A stretch of 44,118 nt of DNA. It comes from Planctomycetota bacterium. Lineage in GTDB: Bacteria; Planctomycetota; Phycisphaerae; WQYP01. The DNA lies in assembly GCA_021852275.1 (NCBI GenBank), contig JAJZNX010000068.1:1-44118 (forward strand), in the 5' to 3' direction. The translations under genes were made by a program, and so were the position numbers. This document shows, piece after piece, positions 30,052 to 39,225 of this stretch. Each line of letters opens with the position of its first letter. Position 1 is the first letter of the stretch. A model generated the notes under the pieces. The model did not search any database. It had not been told where the DNA came from and saw only the letters and a program-made list of their open reading frames with translations.

Positions 30052-31872
30052 ATGAAAATTGGTGCAAGCTATTATCCGGAATTGCTGCCCCAGGAAGATT
30101 GGTCGCGGGATTTAGCCGCCGGTCACAAGATCGGCTTGTCCTGCCTTCGCTGCGGGGAGTTCGCATGGTCGCGATTATCTCCCGTCCCTGGCGCATGGCA
30201 TGTGGATTGGGCTAAACGCTTTCTCGATGTGGCGGCGAAGCACGGTTACGATGTGATCTGGTGCACTCCAACCGCGGCTCCTCCCCCGTATCTGCATGAT
30301 CGCTGGCCGGATTTACAGGCCGTCGGGGTGGATGGAAGCCGGCCGCCGGTCGGCGTGCGGAGAAACTATTGCCCGTCGCATAAGGGATATCTGGCACTGG
30401 CCGAACAAGTGGCCGGGCGTTTGGCCGATGATTTGCATAAATCCTCCGCTATTGCCGGTTGGCAAGTGGATAATGAACTGGCCGGGGATGGATTTACGTG
30501 CTGGTGTGAAAATTGCAGAAAGGCGTTTCACGCATGGCTTTTAGATCGTTATCAATCACTTGATGCGCTCAATGAGCAATGGCAGACGGACATCTGGAGC
30601 CAGCGTTACACCGCGTGGGAACAGATTCCAATGCCATTCCAGAACATCTCTTCTCACGCTCCGGCGCTGCGCCTGGCGTATCGCAGATTTCGCTCGGAAG
30701 TGTGGAGAGCCTTCTATGAGCGGCAGGCGAATGCCCTGCGCCGCCGCGGAGATTGTACGGTTACGACCAATTTTTACGATTTTACCTGGGATGTGCCTTT
30801 TGATTTATGGCAGTGGAGCGGTGGCTTGGATGCCATGGGAATGTGCCGCTATGTGGAGGACGATCTTTACATGCAGTTTTCTCTGGCCGTGGGGCGTGGA
30901 ATCGCTGCCGACCGACCGTTGTGGGTTCTGGAGCAGAAAGCCGGTCAGCAGGGTGCCCAAAATTTATTTCCGGAGAACCTATCGCGTCTGAAGGTGCATT
31001 TACGTCGGTGTGCCGAAGCGGGTGTGTCCCGTGCCATTTACTGGCACCTGCGGCAGCACTCCGCAGGATGTGAAATGGAGCACGGGGCGGTATTGCGGCA
31101 TGACGGCAAGCCGACGCGAATAGCACGGGCGATCGCCGCTGCCATTGCGGAAACAAAAATAATTGCCGCAGTCGAAACGGCCCAGGGTGTTCAACTGGTA
31201 TTTTCGTTCCAGCAGCATTGGGCCAACGCCCATCGGCCGGCCATGCCCACAAAATGGGATTATCGTGCGCGGCTCGAACAAGACTGGTACGCCGGAGCAA
31301 AAGATATTTTTGGTGAGGTGGCGGTGGCTTGTCCCGTGACTGAGGATACGCCGCGTGTTTTGCTCATACCGCTGGCGCAAATGGAAGAGCCGGGACTTAT
31401 TGATAAAATCGGTCGTTGCCTGCAAAGTGGCGGCACCGTTGTGTCCACCGTGGATCTGTGCCGGCTGGATATGGAAAATGGTGTTTACCGCCGTCGTCCG
31501 CTGTGGATATTGCAACGTTGGGTGAAAGTTCCGGATCTTGAGATCCTGCATTTGCAAGATGGCTTTGCGGTTGATGGTCGGATTGGGGCTGCGCGGTTTA
31601 AAGGAACGATATTCTGGGCGTTGCCAGAGGGGCCGGCCATGGGGCATGTCCGGGCGATTGGGCGGCTGCGCTGGAAGAACATGAGCGGACCTGTCGCATT
31701 GGACTTCAAGATTGGTGCTGGGCGGTTGGTAGTAAGCCTGGCCGAGCTGGATCGCTGCGGAGTGACGGCGTTGATTCGCGCTGCGGTGCCGAAACGGGAT
31801 ATACCGGCATCCGATGTTCCAGCCACAGGACGCAAGCCTGCACGCGCCAAGCATGTGGCGGGTACGTCATGA
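30052..31872 (+). CDS. Beta-galactosidase, glycoside hydrolase family 42
   Basis: The 606-aa protein shows the GH42 order: MKIGASYYPE and FAWSRLSP at the start of the barrel, then acid/base Glu142 in GWQVDNELAGDG. The Cys-rich metal site CWCENCRKAFHAWL follows, then the nucleophile Glu294 in WVLEQKAGQQ. The trimerisation (amidotransferase-like) domain and a beta tail complete it. GH42 enzymes release terminal beta-galactose (sometimes arabinose) residues. There is no signal peptide, so it is probably cytoplasmic, acting on imported oligosaccharides produced by its secreted neighbours. The ATG at 30052 places the family N-terminus at residue 1; it is 7 bp after the giant gene. Confidence 0.93.
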   Translation: MKIGASYYPELLPQEDWSRDLAAGHKIGLSCLRCGEFAWSRLSPVPGAWHVDWAKRFLDVAAKHGYDVIWCTPTAAPPPYLHDRWPDLQAVGVDGSRPPVGVRRNYCPSHKGYLALAEQVAGRLADDLHKSSAIAGWQVDNELAGDGFTCWCENCRKAFHAWLLDRYQSLDALNEQWQTDIWSQRYTAWEQIPMPFQNISSHAPALRLAYRRFRSEVWRAFYERQANALRRRGDCTVTTNFYDFTWDVPFDLWQWSGGLDAMGMCRYVEDDLYMQFSLAVGRGIAADRPLWVLEQKAGQQGAQNLFPENLSRLKVHLRRCAEAGVSRAIYWHLRQHSAGCEMEHGAVLRHDGKPTRIARAIAAAIAETKIIAAVETAQGVQLVFSFQQHWANAHRPAMPTKWDYRARLEQDWYAGAKDIFGEVAVACPVTEDTPRVLLIPLAQMEEPGLIDKIGRCLQSGGTVVSTVDLCRLDMENGVYRRRPLWILQRWVKVPDLEILHLQDGFAVDGRIGAARFKGTIFWALPEGPAMGHVRAIGRLRWKNMSGPVALDFKIGAGRLVVSLAELDRCGVTALIRAAVPKRDIPASDVPATGRKPARAKHVAGTS

Positions 31873-31930
31873 GTGGCGGCGGCGTATTCGAGCAGTTAGA
31901 TATGGTGGCGGTTTGTGAGGCGGTGTGATC

Positions 31931-32860
31931 ATGCAGATTGGTGACCGAAATGTCAATTCCCAGCCGGCGATAAACGGCAGATTTTTTGAAGGCGTCTGGG
32001 GTCATCGCATTTTCACCTCCTGGTTTTATTTGTTGATGGCACTGTTGCTTGTGGGTTTAACATGTTACCGGCGATGTTATGCGACTCTGCCCGCAGCAAT
32101 TCCACACCTGGTTGTTCCGCATACCGTAATGAATCCAGGCGTTACAGCCCGGCCGTCGGATCCAGCCTGGACCGGACCGCCGCTTATCTCGCATTTGACG
32201 CTTTCACTGGGCTGTAAACCGGCCGGTCATCCTCTGCCGACAAAGATTTGGTTGCAGTGGAACCGGAATTGGCTGTATATCCGTTTTGTCTGTCTTGGAC
32301 CAAAGCCCTATGCTCCCTATGGGAACAAGCGAAACGCGCCGCACTATCGCGGCGATGTAGTGGAGGTATTCCTGGACCCGGTGGGTGACAGTCGGCAGTA
32401 CTTCGAGATTGAGGTTTCCCCGGCCAACGGTGTGTTCATGCAGAACACCTTAATTACCACCAAGCCGGAATCGCAGGCGAATGGTGTACTGACCGGGAAT
32501 ATTTTACGGCGCAATTATTGGCCTGATCCCGGCTACGATATTCGCGGGCTCCGAACCGCGGTGTCGATCCATCGTGCGGGCAAAGCGTATGTTTGGACCA
32601 CGGACTTGGCAATTCCCGCCGCGAGCGTACTGAAACGCACGGGGCGCAGGCGCTTTCGCAAGGGAATGAAATTGCGGATGAATTTACTGCGATATCACTA
32701 CACCGGACCGCTCAATGATGCGCATCGCCAGCTTGTGGCGATGAATTGGTCACCGGTGGCGTGCGGGCGTCCGCACGTATCCCCCATGCGGATGGGGTGG
32801 TTGCTTCTGGGCAAACGTCCCCGGCGGGAGCCGCTTCATATCCGGAGGCGTGGTCAATGA
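31931..32860 (+). CDS. Membrane-anchored CBM9-like carbohydrate-binding protein
   Basis: The 309-aa protein has one hydrophobic segment (about residues 26-46: FTSWFYLLMALLLVGLTCY) acting as signal or anchor. It is followed by a family 9 carbohydrate-binding-like sandwich with DPAWTGPPLI, KIWLQWNRNWLYIRFVC, HYRGDVVEVFLDP and YFEIEVSPANGVF. Such domains occur in xylanases and as stand-alone sugar-binding proteins. GTG at 31925 is an alternative start. It closes the operon-like run that begins at 22960 and probably captures glycans at the cell surface. Confidence 0.82.
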   Translation: MQIGDRNVNSQPAINGRFFEGVWGHRIFTSWFYLLMALLLVGLTCYRRCYATLPAAIPHLVVPHTVMNPGVTARPSDPAWTGPPLISHLTLSLGCKPAGHPLPTKIWLQWNRNWLYIRFVCLGPKPYAPYGNKRNAPHYRGDVVEVFLDPVGDSRQYFEIEVSPANGVFMQNTLITTKPESQANGVLTGNILRRNYWPDPGYDIRGLRTAVSIHRAGKAYVWTTDLAIPAASVLKRTGRRRFRKGMKLRMNLLRYHYTGPLNDAHRQLVAMNWSPVACGRPHVSPMRMGWLLLGKRPRREPLHIRRRGQ

Positions 32861-32925
32861 CGTGCGCCGTTGGGAGGATGGATAATGTCGCAAGTATTCG
32901 CGGCATAAAATATTTAAAAATTTAT

Positions 32926-32953
32926 TTGATCTGCAGCGATTTCATGGTATAGT
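32926..32953 (+). promoter_or_regulatory. Diverged PEP-CTERM-type promoter, copy E
   Basis: TTGATC at 32926-32931, 16 bp, TATAGT at 32948-32953, inside TTTATTTGA and GGTATAGTTATGGTT flanks like the other copies. The following leader (TCAAGTCCGGTATTTGGGCTTGG) is only loosely similar and leads to no recognisable gene before 33154. It looks like a decayed cassette. Confidence 0.45.
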
Positions 32954-33153
32954 TATGGTTGCAAATTGTAAATTCAAGTCCGGTATTTGGGCTTGGAGGC
33001 ATATTACAGGTGATGTCGAAAAGCGATAAAGGGTCGCAAAGCCAGTTTCCGGATTCAAGTTCCGATCATCGGTCTTTCCGGCGAAACATGTTTGGCGTTT
33101 ATTCGGGGCGTCTGACGAACCCGCAAATAGAGGTAAATATTTTTTGGATTTAT

Positions 33154-33181
33154 TTGACATGCGGATTTTAATTGGTATAAT
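33154..33181 (+). promoter_or_regulatory. PEP-CTERM cassette promoter, upstream copy D0
   Basis: TTGACA at 33154-33159, 16 bp, perfect TATAAT at 33176-33181. Its leader runs into the second promoter at 33304 without a gene, as in copy B0. Confidence 0.7.
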
Positions 33182-33303
33182 AATGGATAATTAAGGTTCG
33201 GCGGCCTGATCTGGCTGCAAAAGGTTGATGTTTAATCCACGGGCCGGGTGTTCTGGTTCGAGAGGTACTGTGTGTGGCAGAAATAATTCTGGTTGGATTT
33301 TAT

Positions 33304-33331
33304 TTGACATGCGGTTTTTAGTTGGTATGAT
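33304..33331 (+). promoter_or_regulatory. PEP-CTERM cassette promoter, proximal copy D1
   Basis: TTGACA at 33304-33309, 16 bp, TATGAT at 33326-33331; the leader to the ATG at 33447 is about 109 nt. Confidence 0.75.
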
Positions 33332-33422
33332 AGTGGTTAATGAGAATTGGCGGTCCGTTGTGGCTGCCCAAATTTGACGTTAAATCGGCGGGCCGGGTGT
33401 TCCGGTTCGGGAGATTTTAGAG

Positions 33423-33455
33423 GCGTCTTAAAAAAGGAGAAATAAGATGAGACGC
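33423..33455 (+). promoter_or_regulatory. Start-codon hairpin of PEP-CTERM leader, copy D
   Basis: GCGUCUU (33423-33429) pairs with GAGACGC (33449-33455), 7 bp with one G-U pair. The 19-nt loop carries AAGGAG. Confidence 0.5.
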
Positions 33456-34952
33456 AAGGTGAGTTCCGGGAGAATTAGCATTTCCGTGGCGATACTAGCG
33501 GCGCTGCAGATGATTGCCGCTGTTTCAGCACAAGCGGGCACCACTTACTATTGGGATCCGACGGGATCAAAAACCACGACTGGCGGTGGTAACGGCACGT
33601 GGGATACAACCTCCGCCAATTGGTACAATGGTGCCAGCGACGTCGCATGGGTGAACGGCTCTTCAAGTTATGCAAACTTTGTTGCCAATAGCACGACATT
33701 AACTTACGCGGTAACTATGGCTTTCGGAGCCGACATTACGGCTGGCAGTCTGACCTTTACGCCTACTTCTGATTCCTATGGGTTCAGTATTGATGCTCCG
33801 ACGTCAACTAGTCAAACAGCGAGTCTCAACATCGGTACGCTCTATGTTTCAACGCATGGCGGGACGGTGACTTTTGGACCTAATGGGGGCACCAGCGGCA
33901 CACTCATCGTCACGATCGGCAGCGTCGATAACACGGGAGACGGTACCGCCGGCATCCAGGTCATTGGATCAAATGACACGGTGAATCTGACTGGATCAAG
34001 CAATGGGTCGACCACCGTGGATGGGGGAACACTTAACGTGAGCCAAGCCGGTGGATTTGGCTCGAGTCTCGTGTTCAGGGTCGGAACGATCAACGCACTG
34101 ACAGACATGACTTCCAACGTCAATATGGGCGAGTTGGCGGGTGGCATCACCTTCGGCGGCGGACAGACGCTGGAGTTCACCAACAGCGACGCAGCTCCTA
34201 CAGACAACAATGCCCCCGTCAGCACTGTCGCCGATGTGCTGGCCAGCACCACCGTGCAGTGGGATGGCAACGAAAATAACAATGACACCTCATCTCAGGG
34301 TGCGACGGCCACATTGGAGAAATCCGGTTCCGGTACCCTGATCCTGACGGGCAACTATTATTCGGGTGGTGCCACAACAGTAGCAACAGGCACACTGGAA
34401 GTGGATGGATCGTTTGCCACGAACGCATACTCGAAGAGTACCAGCGCCTTTACGGTTGACAGCGGCGCCACGCTGCAGGGCACGGGTTCGATTGCCGGCA
34501 CGACGACGGTGAACAGCGGTGGTATTCTGGCTCCGGGAACCGCCATGGCGTCGGCCGGCCATAGCACCGGCACCACACTCACCCTCACCGGTGGTGCCAC
34601 GCTCGACAGTGGCAGCGTGCTGGATTTTACGCTCGGTTCAACCAGTGATTTGATTAACACGTCTGCTCTGACATTGAATCAGAATATCACCATCAACATT
34701 ACACAAGGTTCGGGTTTTGGCTCCGGCATCTATAAGTTGATTGGCTATACCAGTCTAACTGACAACAGCGCCGGATTTTCCGGTTGGACCATCAACGGAC
34801 TGTCCGGACTTAATTACAGCCTGTCCAACGATACTGCTACCAATTCGATTGATTTAACGGTGGCACCTGTGCCCGAACCTGCGGCGCTGAGTTTGCTGGC
34901 CATTGGCGGCGTGGGCCTGCTGCTGGTTAGCAGGCGGCGAAAAATGGCCTGA
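33447..34952 (+). CDS. PEP-CTERM protein 4 with autotransporter-type beta-strand repeats
   Basis: The 501-aa protein begins [10 protein letters not shown] with a signal segment ending near SAQA (about residue 31). The first module ([20 protein letters not shown], then SANWYNGA) and the later [32 protein letters not shown] and [20 protein letters not shown] are typical of autotransporter-associated beta-strand repeats that stack into a beta-helix. The end is [20 protein letters not shown], then SRRRKMA. It is probably a large adhesin-like or matrix protein anchored by the sorting tag. It is followed by a pseudopilin gene, as is PEP-CTERM gene 1. Confidence 0.92.
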   Translation: MRRKVSSGRISISVAILAALQMIAAVSAQAGTTYYWDPTGSKTTTGGGNGTWDTTSANWYNGASDVAWVNGSSSYANFVANSTTLTYAVTMAFGADITAGSLTFTPTSDSYGFSIDAPTSTSQTASLNIGTLYVSTHGGTVTFGPNGGTSGTLIVTIGSVDNTGDGTAGIQVIGSNDTVNLTGSSNGSTTVDGGTLNVSQAGGFGSSLVFRVGTINALTDMTSNVNMGELAGGITFGGGQTLEFTNSDAAPTDNNAPVSTVADVLASTTVQWDGNENNNDTSSQGATATLEKSGSGTLILTGNYYSGGATTVATGTLEVDGSFATNAYSKSTSAFTVDSGATLQGTGSIAGTTTVNSGGILAPGTAMASAGHSTGTTLTLTGGATLDSGSVLDFTLGSTSDLINTSALTLNQNITINITQGSGFGSGIYKLIGYTSLTDNSAGFSGWTINGLSGLNYSLSNDTATNSIDLTVAPVPEPAALSLLAIGGVGLLLVSRRRKMA

Positions 34953-35039
34953 TCGGCCAAGGGTGAAAGATGGCTGGTGGCGGATGGTATACGTTCGGCC
35001 ATTCGCGAATATTCGCAACGGAATGGCCGGGACAATAAA

Positions 35040-35130
35040 AGTCGGCCTTTCCGCCGCAGTCCACAGATGGGTAAAGTTGGGAATTTGCGGGGGGCGTGGT
35101 ACCCCCGGTGTGATAAGGAGATTCATCATG
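35040..35130 (+). promoter_or_regulatory. Pseudopilin leader element, copy 2
   Basis: Partner of 19040-19134. The hairpin GGGGGG (35089-35094) / CCCCC (35102-35106), the GGTACCCCCGG core and the ATCATG end are kept. Here AAGGAG at 35114-35119 is a clear ribosome binding site for the ATG at 35128. Confidence 0.5.
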
Positions 35131-36039
35131 ATTAGCTTTCCATTCGCCCGGCCAATACACCAAAACTCTCCGCCCCCAAGTGCGGTAGAACCGTTGCCCG
35201 TTTCTTTCCTCCGACATTCCATCCGTCGGTCCGCTGGTCGCATGGCGTTCACCCTGGTGGAATTATTGGTGGTGATATCGATTATCGCGATACTCATCGC
35301 CCTGCTGTTGCCGGCTCTGGCGGCGGCGCGGTTGGATGCGGATAATGCGATCAGTTCGTCGAATCTGCGGCAGATCGGGCTGGGGTTGCAGGAGTACACC
35401 AACGATTACGATGGTTATTTGCCGCCAGCCATGGGAACCACCGGCTGGGGACAAAACGGTTCGGGCTGGATCACCCTGTTAGCGTTGGGTTATGTGCCCA
35501 ATAACTCCAGCAGTCCCATCAACTACTCGAATGGATATGTAACCACCAGTCTGCTGGACAACATCCATGACCGCGGAGTGTTTTTCGATCCGACCGACAT
35601 CGTTACCGCAACGAATGTGTATTCTAAGGTTCCAGGATTCAGTTCCTACAAGGCGATCGATCTTATGGGATGGGAGGGAGTGTCCACGGGTGGTGCCGTC
35701 GGCTTAAGGCTTAACCAGATACCCAATGACAACCAGGGTTGGTACGGCGCCAAAGCCGGCATGGTGGTTCCGATCGTGGCTCTGGACATTTGGCCCAACT
35801 GGAGTGGCGAAATAGTTGTGCCGTGGGATTACGGTTTTACCTATCCGCCCAGCGGTGCCCCGCCTCTGGCCTCCAGCGGCTTAACCGATGATCTGTTTAC
35901 CAGCACACCGTATGCGGACGGCAAACGGCCGATACTTTTCAGTGATTTTTCAGTTGATGCCATGGGATTTATGGCCTGGAATGATCCGCACGACATAAAT
36001 ACGAACCAATATCGGTTCCACTTTCCGCGAGGCCATTAA
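35128..36039 (+). CDS. Type IV pilin-like pseudopilin 2 (planctomycete type)
   Basis: The 303-aa protein has a 39-residue pre-segment, then [20 protein letters not shown] with Glu at +5 and [31 protein letters not shown], nearly the same as pseudopilin 1 in this region. The C-terminal domain is different ([25 protein letters not shown]). Prepilin peptidase processing and assembly in a type II secretion or pilus-like machine are expected from the family. A longer frame to 34903 overlaps the previous gene, so the ATG at 35128 with AAGGAG is used. The gap to the next gene (36040-36107) shows only a TATACT at about 36091. Confidence 0.88.
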   Translation: MISFPFARPIHQNSPPPSAVEPLPVSFLRHSIRRSAGRMAFTLVELLVVISIIAILIALLLPALAAARLDADNAISSSNLRQIGLGLQEYTNDYDGYLPPAMGTTGWGQNGSGWITLLALGYVPNNSSSPINYSNGYVTTSLLDNIHDRGVFFDPTDIVTATNVYSKVPGFSSYKAIDLMGWEGVSTGGAVGLRLNQIPNDNQGWYGAKAGMVVPIVALDIWPNWSGEIVVPWDYGFTYPPSGAPPLASSGLTDDLFTSTPYADGKRPILFSDFSVDAMGFMAWNDPHDINTNQYRFHFPRGH

Positions 36040-36107
36040 GGCGGCAGAGTGCGGATTTCGGATGTCCATTGGATTACAACAAAGGGATTTTATACTTGAA
36101 TAATGTG

Positions 36108-39100
36108 ATGATCGGTGGCGGCGCAGTGACGCGCCGTAAATCCCAAGTGTTAACAATTTTGGTATTGAGCATGGCGGTAACAGCAGGGGGGCTGATATCG
36201 GGTTGTGAAAAAAAAACGATGCGGCAGGCCTCTATGCCTTCGCAACCGCCGGCACCATCCAGAACAGTCTACCGCTCAACACCCAAGCCCAGCAGCCCGG
36301 AGGCGGTTCTGCAACAGCCGTACCAGGATCGGCTGCAGGCGGCGTTTCCATTTGGTGACGGCTCCTACTACCTGATTCCGTGGCGGTCGTATATGGATAC
36401 CTGGCCGGCATCGCGGCTAACCAATTGCATCGGTATTAATTTTAATGTGCCATCCTGGGAGGCCAATGCCACCGCCGAAGTGCTGGCCAAGGCAGGATTT
36501 CGCCATGCCCGGATGGAAGTGGGCTGGGGCAGCATGAGCTACAAGCACCCCGGCCAACTGCGCGATGTGAAAAGCATTGTTACCATGCTCCATGCCTTGC
36601 AGCGCTGGCATATTCGGCCATTGATACTGCTTAACGCGAATTCGGGTTATCCATGTCCGATTCGCTGGACGCGGGCGGTTTTAGCCAAGGCTGCGCCGGT
36701 GGGTGCACGGGAAATATATTTTAAATCAACTGCGGGATTGAAGCCCGGTTATTCCGGGTTGCAGGGTCAGGCTTATCAAATGGGTTATCCGGTGATCACC
36801 GCGGTAAACGCCAAAACGGGACGATGCACGCTGTCGGCACCGCTGGCCAAGGCGCTTAAGGCCGGACCGATCAATATTCCCACGCGCAAGTACCAGCCAT
36901 TTGCGGAAGAGGTTTTTGCCGATGGCAAGCCCAATCCGGCGGCCTGGCAGACCGTGCAAGGCTGGATGACCTACGTTAAGGGAATATGTACAACCGTTCG
37001 CCAGGCCTTGGGCACGAAGGGTAAGGCCAACGCCGGCTTCGATCTGGAAGTGTGGAACGAATTAGGTTTTGGCAGCCAATTTTTGAACATCGAAATTTAC
37101 TACAATCCTCCATTAAAGTTTCAACACCCCATGCCAACCAATGGTAACTGCCGTTGGTTTTTGCCGGGGTTGTCGTACCACAGCCATGGACTCACCCGCA
37201 CCGGTGATGAAATTATATTGCCGATGACGGTGGATTATGTACGTAACCCGGCCAATGGGCTGCCGGGGGTCAAGGTGATTGATGGCTTTTCCAACATCAC
37301 GCCGTGGGCCAATGGTGCGGGTATGTGGCCGGGACAAACCGGGTTCAGCCGCCATTATTACACCGGGTACGATCCGCACCAATTACAAATATCACCAAAA
37401 CATCCGTATATGAAGTACGGGACGCTGATCAATGCGCTGGGTGGACAGGATCGCCGCAGTGGCGAGGTGCAACACGTGTGGGGAAGACTGGACGCCCTGG
37501 ATCCGGGCAAATTTTTCATACCCAGCTTTAAGATGAGCCAGCCGGAGATGTGGTATTTCGGCTACCATACGGAATCCGTGGTGCGCGACCTGCAGCCGTT
37601 TCCCAGTCCATTTGGGGGCCACTTTCGTTTTGCCAATCCTGGCAACGGCCAGGCCACGGAAGTGTGGATGACGGAATGTAATTTCTGGCGGCGTATGTGG
37701 GCCAACCAGTTGGAAAAAGAAACGCACGTGGTCCGCAATAATCCACAACTTCATGCCTTGATGGAATATGAAGCCGCCAAGATGGACCTGCGGCAATTTG
37801 TATTTCAAAGTGCCAAAGGGCTTTCGGTGGAGTGCATGTTTGCAGCCAAGGGCCATGATGATGGTTTTGGAGTTTTGCCGGATTCATTCTGGACGGCCTT
37901 GAAGCAGAGCCACGGCAAACTTACCGCCGTGAGCTTGGCCCACACCGGTTACCAGATTAAAGTGCTGTCTCGGCTGACCCGGTTGTTTGCAGCCGGCAGT
38001 CCCCTGGCGGTGCCATGTCCGCTGACCGTAAAAAAACTGGTAGAGCATCGGCCGCTGCTGGTCTTCAAGGGTGATGGCACGCCGGAGCACCCCAACATCT
38101 ACAACCGCGACGATTTCGCATGTTTGCCGTTTGAGTTTTCGGCGAGCCGCTATGCGGTGGTTTATTACGTGGTAACGCGGAACGTTACGCATTCGTGGAA
38201 TAAAAAAGACGGCTTGCTGGATCCGGCACGCTACAACATGCCGGCGCAGGTATTTGATTTAACGCTGGGCAACATCTGCGGGACCGGGGCCACCGTTTCG
38301 GCCTATGATCCGATGACCGGCAAAACATTGCCGGTGCGGGTCCTTGCGGGCACGCGCAACAGTCTGACGGTTCGGCTGGCAACCGTCGATTATCCGCGGT
38401 TTTTGCTGATTAAAGAGGCACGGCCCAGTCCGTTGATTTTAGCCCCCCATTTGGCGGTGCAATCCAACGGTGCGGCCCGGGTAAGTTTCAAAACCAACGT
38501 GATTGCACCGGCCATGGTTACCTGGGGTGAACTGCCGATTCGGACGCGCGATGGCCAAATGCGACTACCGGCTGCCGTGGCGGCGAATAAAACCCTGGCG
38601 TATCAGATTCCCAATTTACGTCCGCAGGCGGGTGTACGACTGACGATTCATAGCCACGGGCTTACTGCGCGTTGGCCGATCTGGGGTTTTGATGTGGCCG
38701 GTGTGAACTGGCCGCATCGAACGAATTATGCGATCGGACCGGGGCCGACGGCAGAAAAGACGGCTATTTATGTGCCGCCATTGCCGCCGATTCCCGCCCG
38801 GCCTGCGGGTTACACCGCCCAGGCACCCAAGGGGCTGGTGTGGGCGCATCCAGCCAATGGAGTAAGCACGCTGCAAGTTGGCACGGGCAGCACCATGGTA
38901 CGGGTGCGATTGCGGGTTATTCCCCGCCCGGCCAATGTGCCCGATGGCGTGATCAACGTACTGCCGGAGCTTTTTGTGCCGGACCGGATTCAGGCGTTTG
39001 TGGTATTTCGATGGCACGATGCTGCGGCGTGGTTCATTCACCTGCAATTAAACCCCGCGTCGCATCCTTTAACCAAAGAATTAACCCGCACGTACATGAT

Positions 39101-39212
39101 TGCACCGTTACAGCATGGATGGCTGAAATTATCATTTGCGGGTACGGCGGACGGGATGGCGCGATGGGGAAAGGTGATTCGAGCGGTACAGCAAGGGATT
39201 CATTTTAATTAA
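36108..39212 (+). CDS. Secreted lipoprotein, clan GH-A-like glycoside hydrolase
   Basis: The 1034-aa protein has a lipoprotein signal (VLTILVLSMAVTAGGLISGC, lipidated Cys33), a Pro/Ser linker, then a large catalytic region. FDLEVWNELGFGSQF puts an Asn-Glu acid/base pair at Glu318, and VWMTECNFWRRMW puts a possible nucleophile at Glu523, the classic layout of clan GH-A barrels (GH5/GH39-like). Beta-rich domains follow from about residue 770. The activity cannot be named. The ATG at 36108 is used; GTG at 36126 is an alternative. The next gene starts 13 bp after the stop with AAGGAG in between, so they are co-transcribed. Confidence 0.82.
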   Translation: MIGGGAVTRRKSQVLTILVLSMAVTAGGLISGCEKKTMRQASMPSQPPAPSRTVYRSTPKPSSPEAVLQQPYQDRLQAAFPFGDGSYYLIPWRSYMDTWPASRLTNCIGINFNVPSWEANATAEVLAKAGFRHARMEVGWGSMSYKHPGQLRDVKSIVTMLHALQRWHIRPLILLNANSGYPCPIRWTRAVLAKAAPVGAREIYFKSTAGLKPGYSGLQGQAYQMGYPVITAVNAKTGRCTLSAPLAKALKAGPINIPTRKYQPFAEEVFADGKPNPAAWQTVQGWMTYVKGICTTVRQALGTKGKANAGFDLEVWNELGFGSQFLNIEIYYNPPLKFQHPMPTNGNCRWFLPGLSYHSHGLTRTGDEIILPMTVDYVRNPANGLPGVKVIDGFSNITPWANGAGMWPGQTGFSRHYYTGYDPHQLQISPKHPYMKYGTLINALGGQDRRSGEVQHVWGRLDALDPGKFFIPSFKMSQPEMWYFGYHTESVVRDLQPFPSPFGGHFRFANPGNGQATEVWMTECNFWRRMWANQLEKETHVVRNNPQLHALMEYEAAKMDLRQFVFQSAKGLSVECMFAAKGHDDGFGVLPDSFWTALKQSHGKLTAVSLAHTGYQIKVLSRLTRLFAAGSPLAVPCPLTVKKLVEHRPLLVFKGDGTPEHPNIYNRDDFACLPFEFSASRYAVVYYVVTRNVTHSWNKKDGLLDPARYNMPAQVFDLTLGNICGTGATVSAYDPMTGKTLPVRVLAGTRNSLTVRLATVDYPRFLLIKEARPSPLILAPHLAVQSNGAARVSFKTNVIAPAMVTWGELPIRTRDGQMRLPAAVAANKTLAYQIPNLRPQAGVRLTIHSHGLTARWPIWGFDVAGVNWPHRTNYAIGPGPTAEKTAIYVPPLPPIPARPAGYTAQAPKGLVWAHPANGVSTLQVGTGSTMVRVRLRVIPRPANVPDGVINVLPELFVPDRIQAFVVFRWHDAAAWFIHLQLNPASHPLTKELTRTYMIAPLQHGWLKLSFAGTADGMARWGKVIRAVQQGIHFN

Positions 39213-39225
39213 GGAGCTTATACCC

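Larger units (their letters stand above)
33149..33455 (+). repeat. Duplicated two-promoter leader block, copy 2
   Basis: This is the partner of 20421-20725, with the same two promoters, the same intervening leader and the same end in the MRRK codons. The downstream coding body is unrelated to that of copy 1. Confidence 0.75.
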
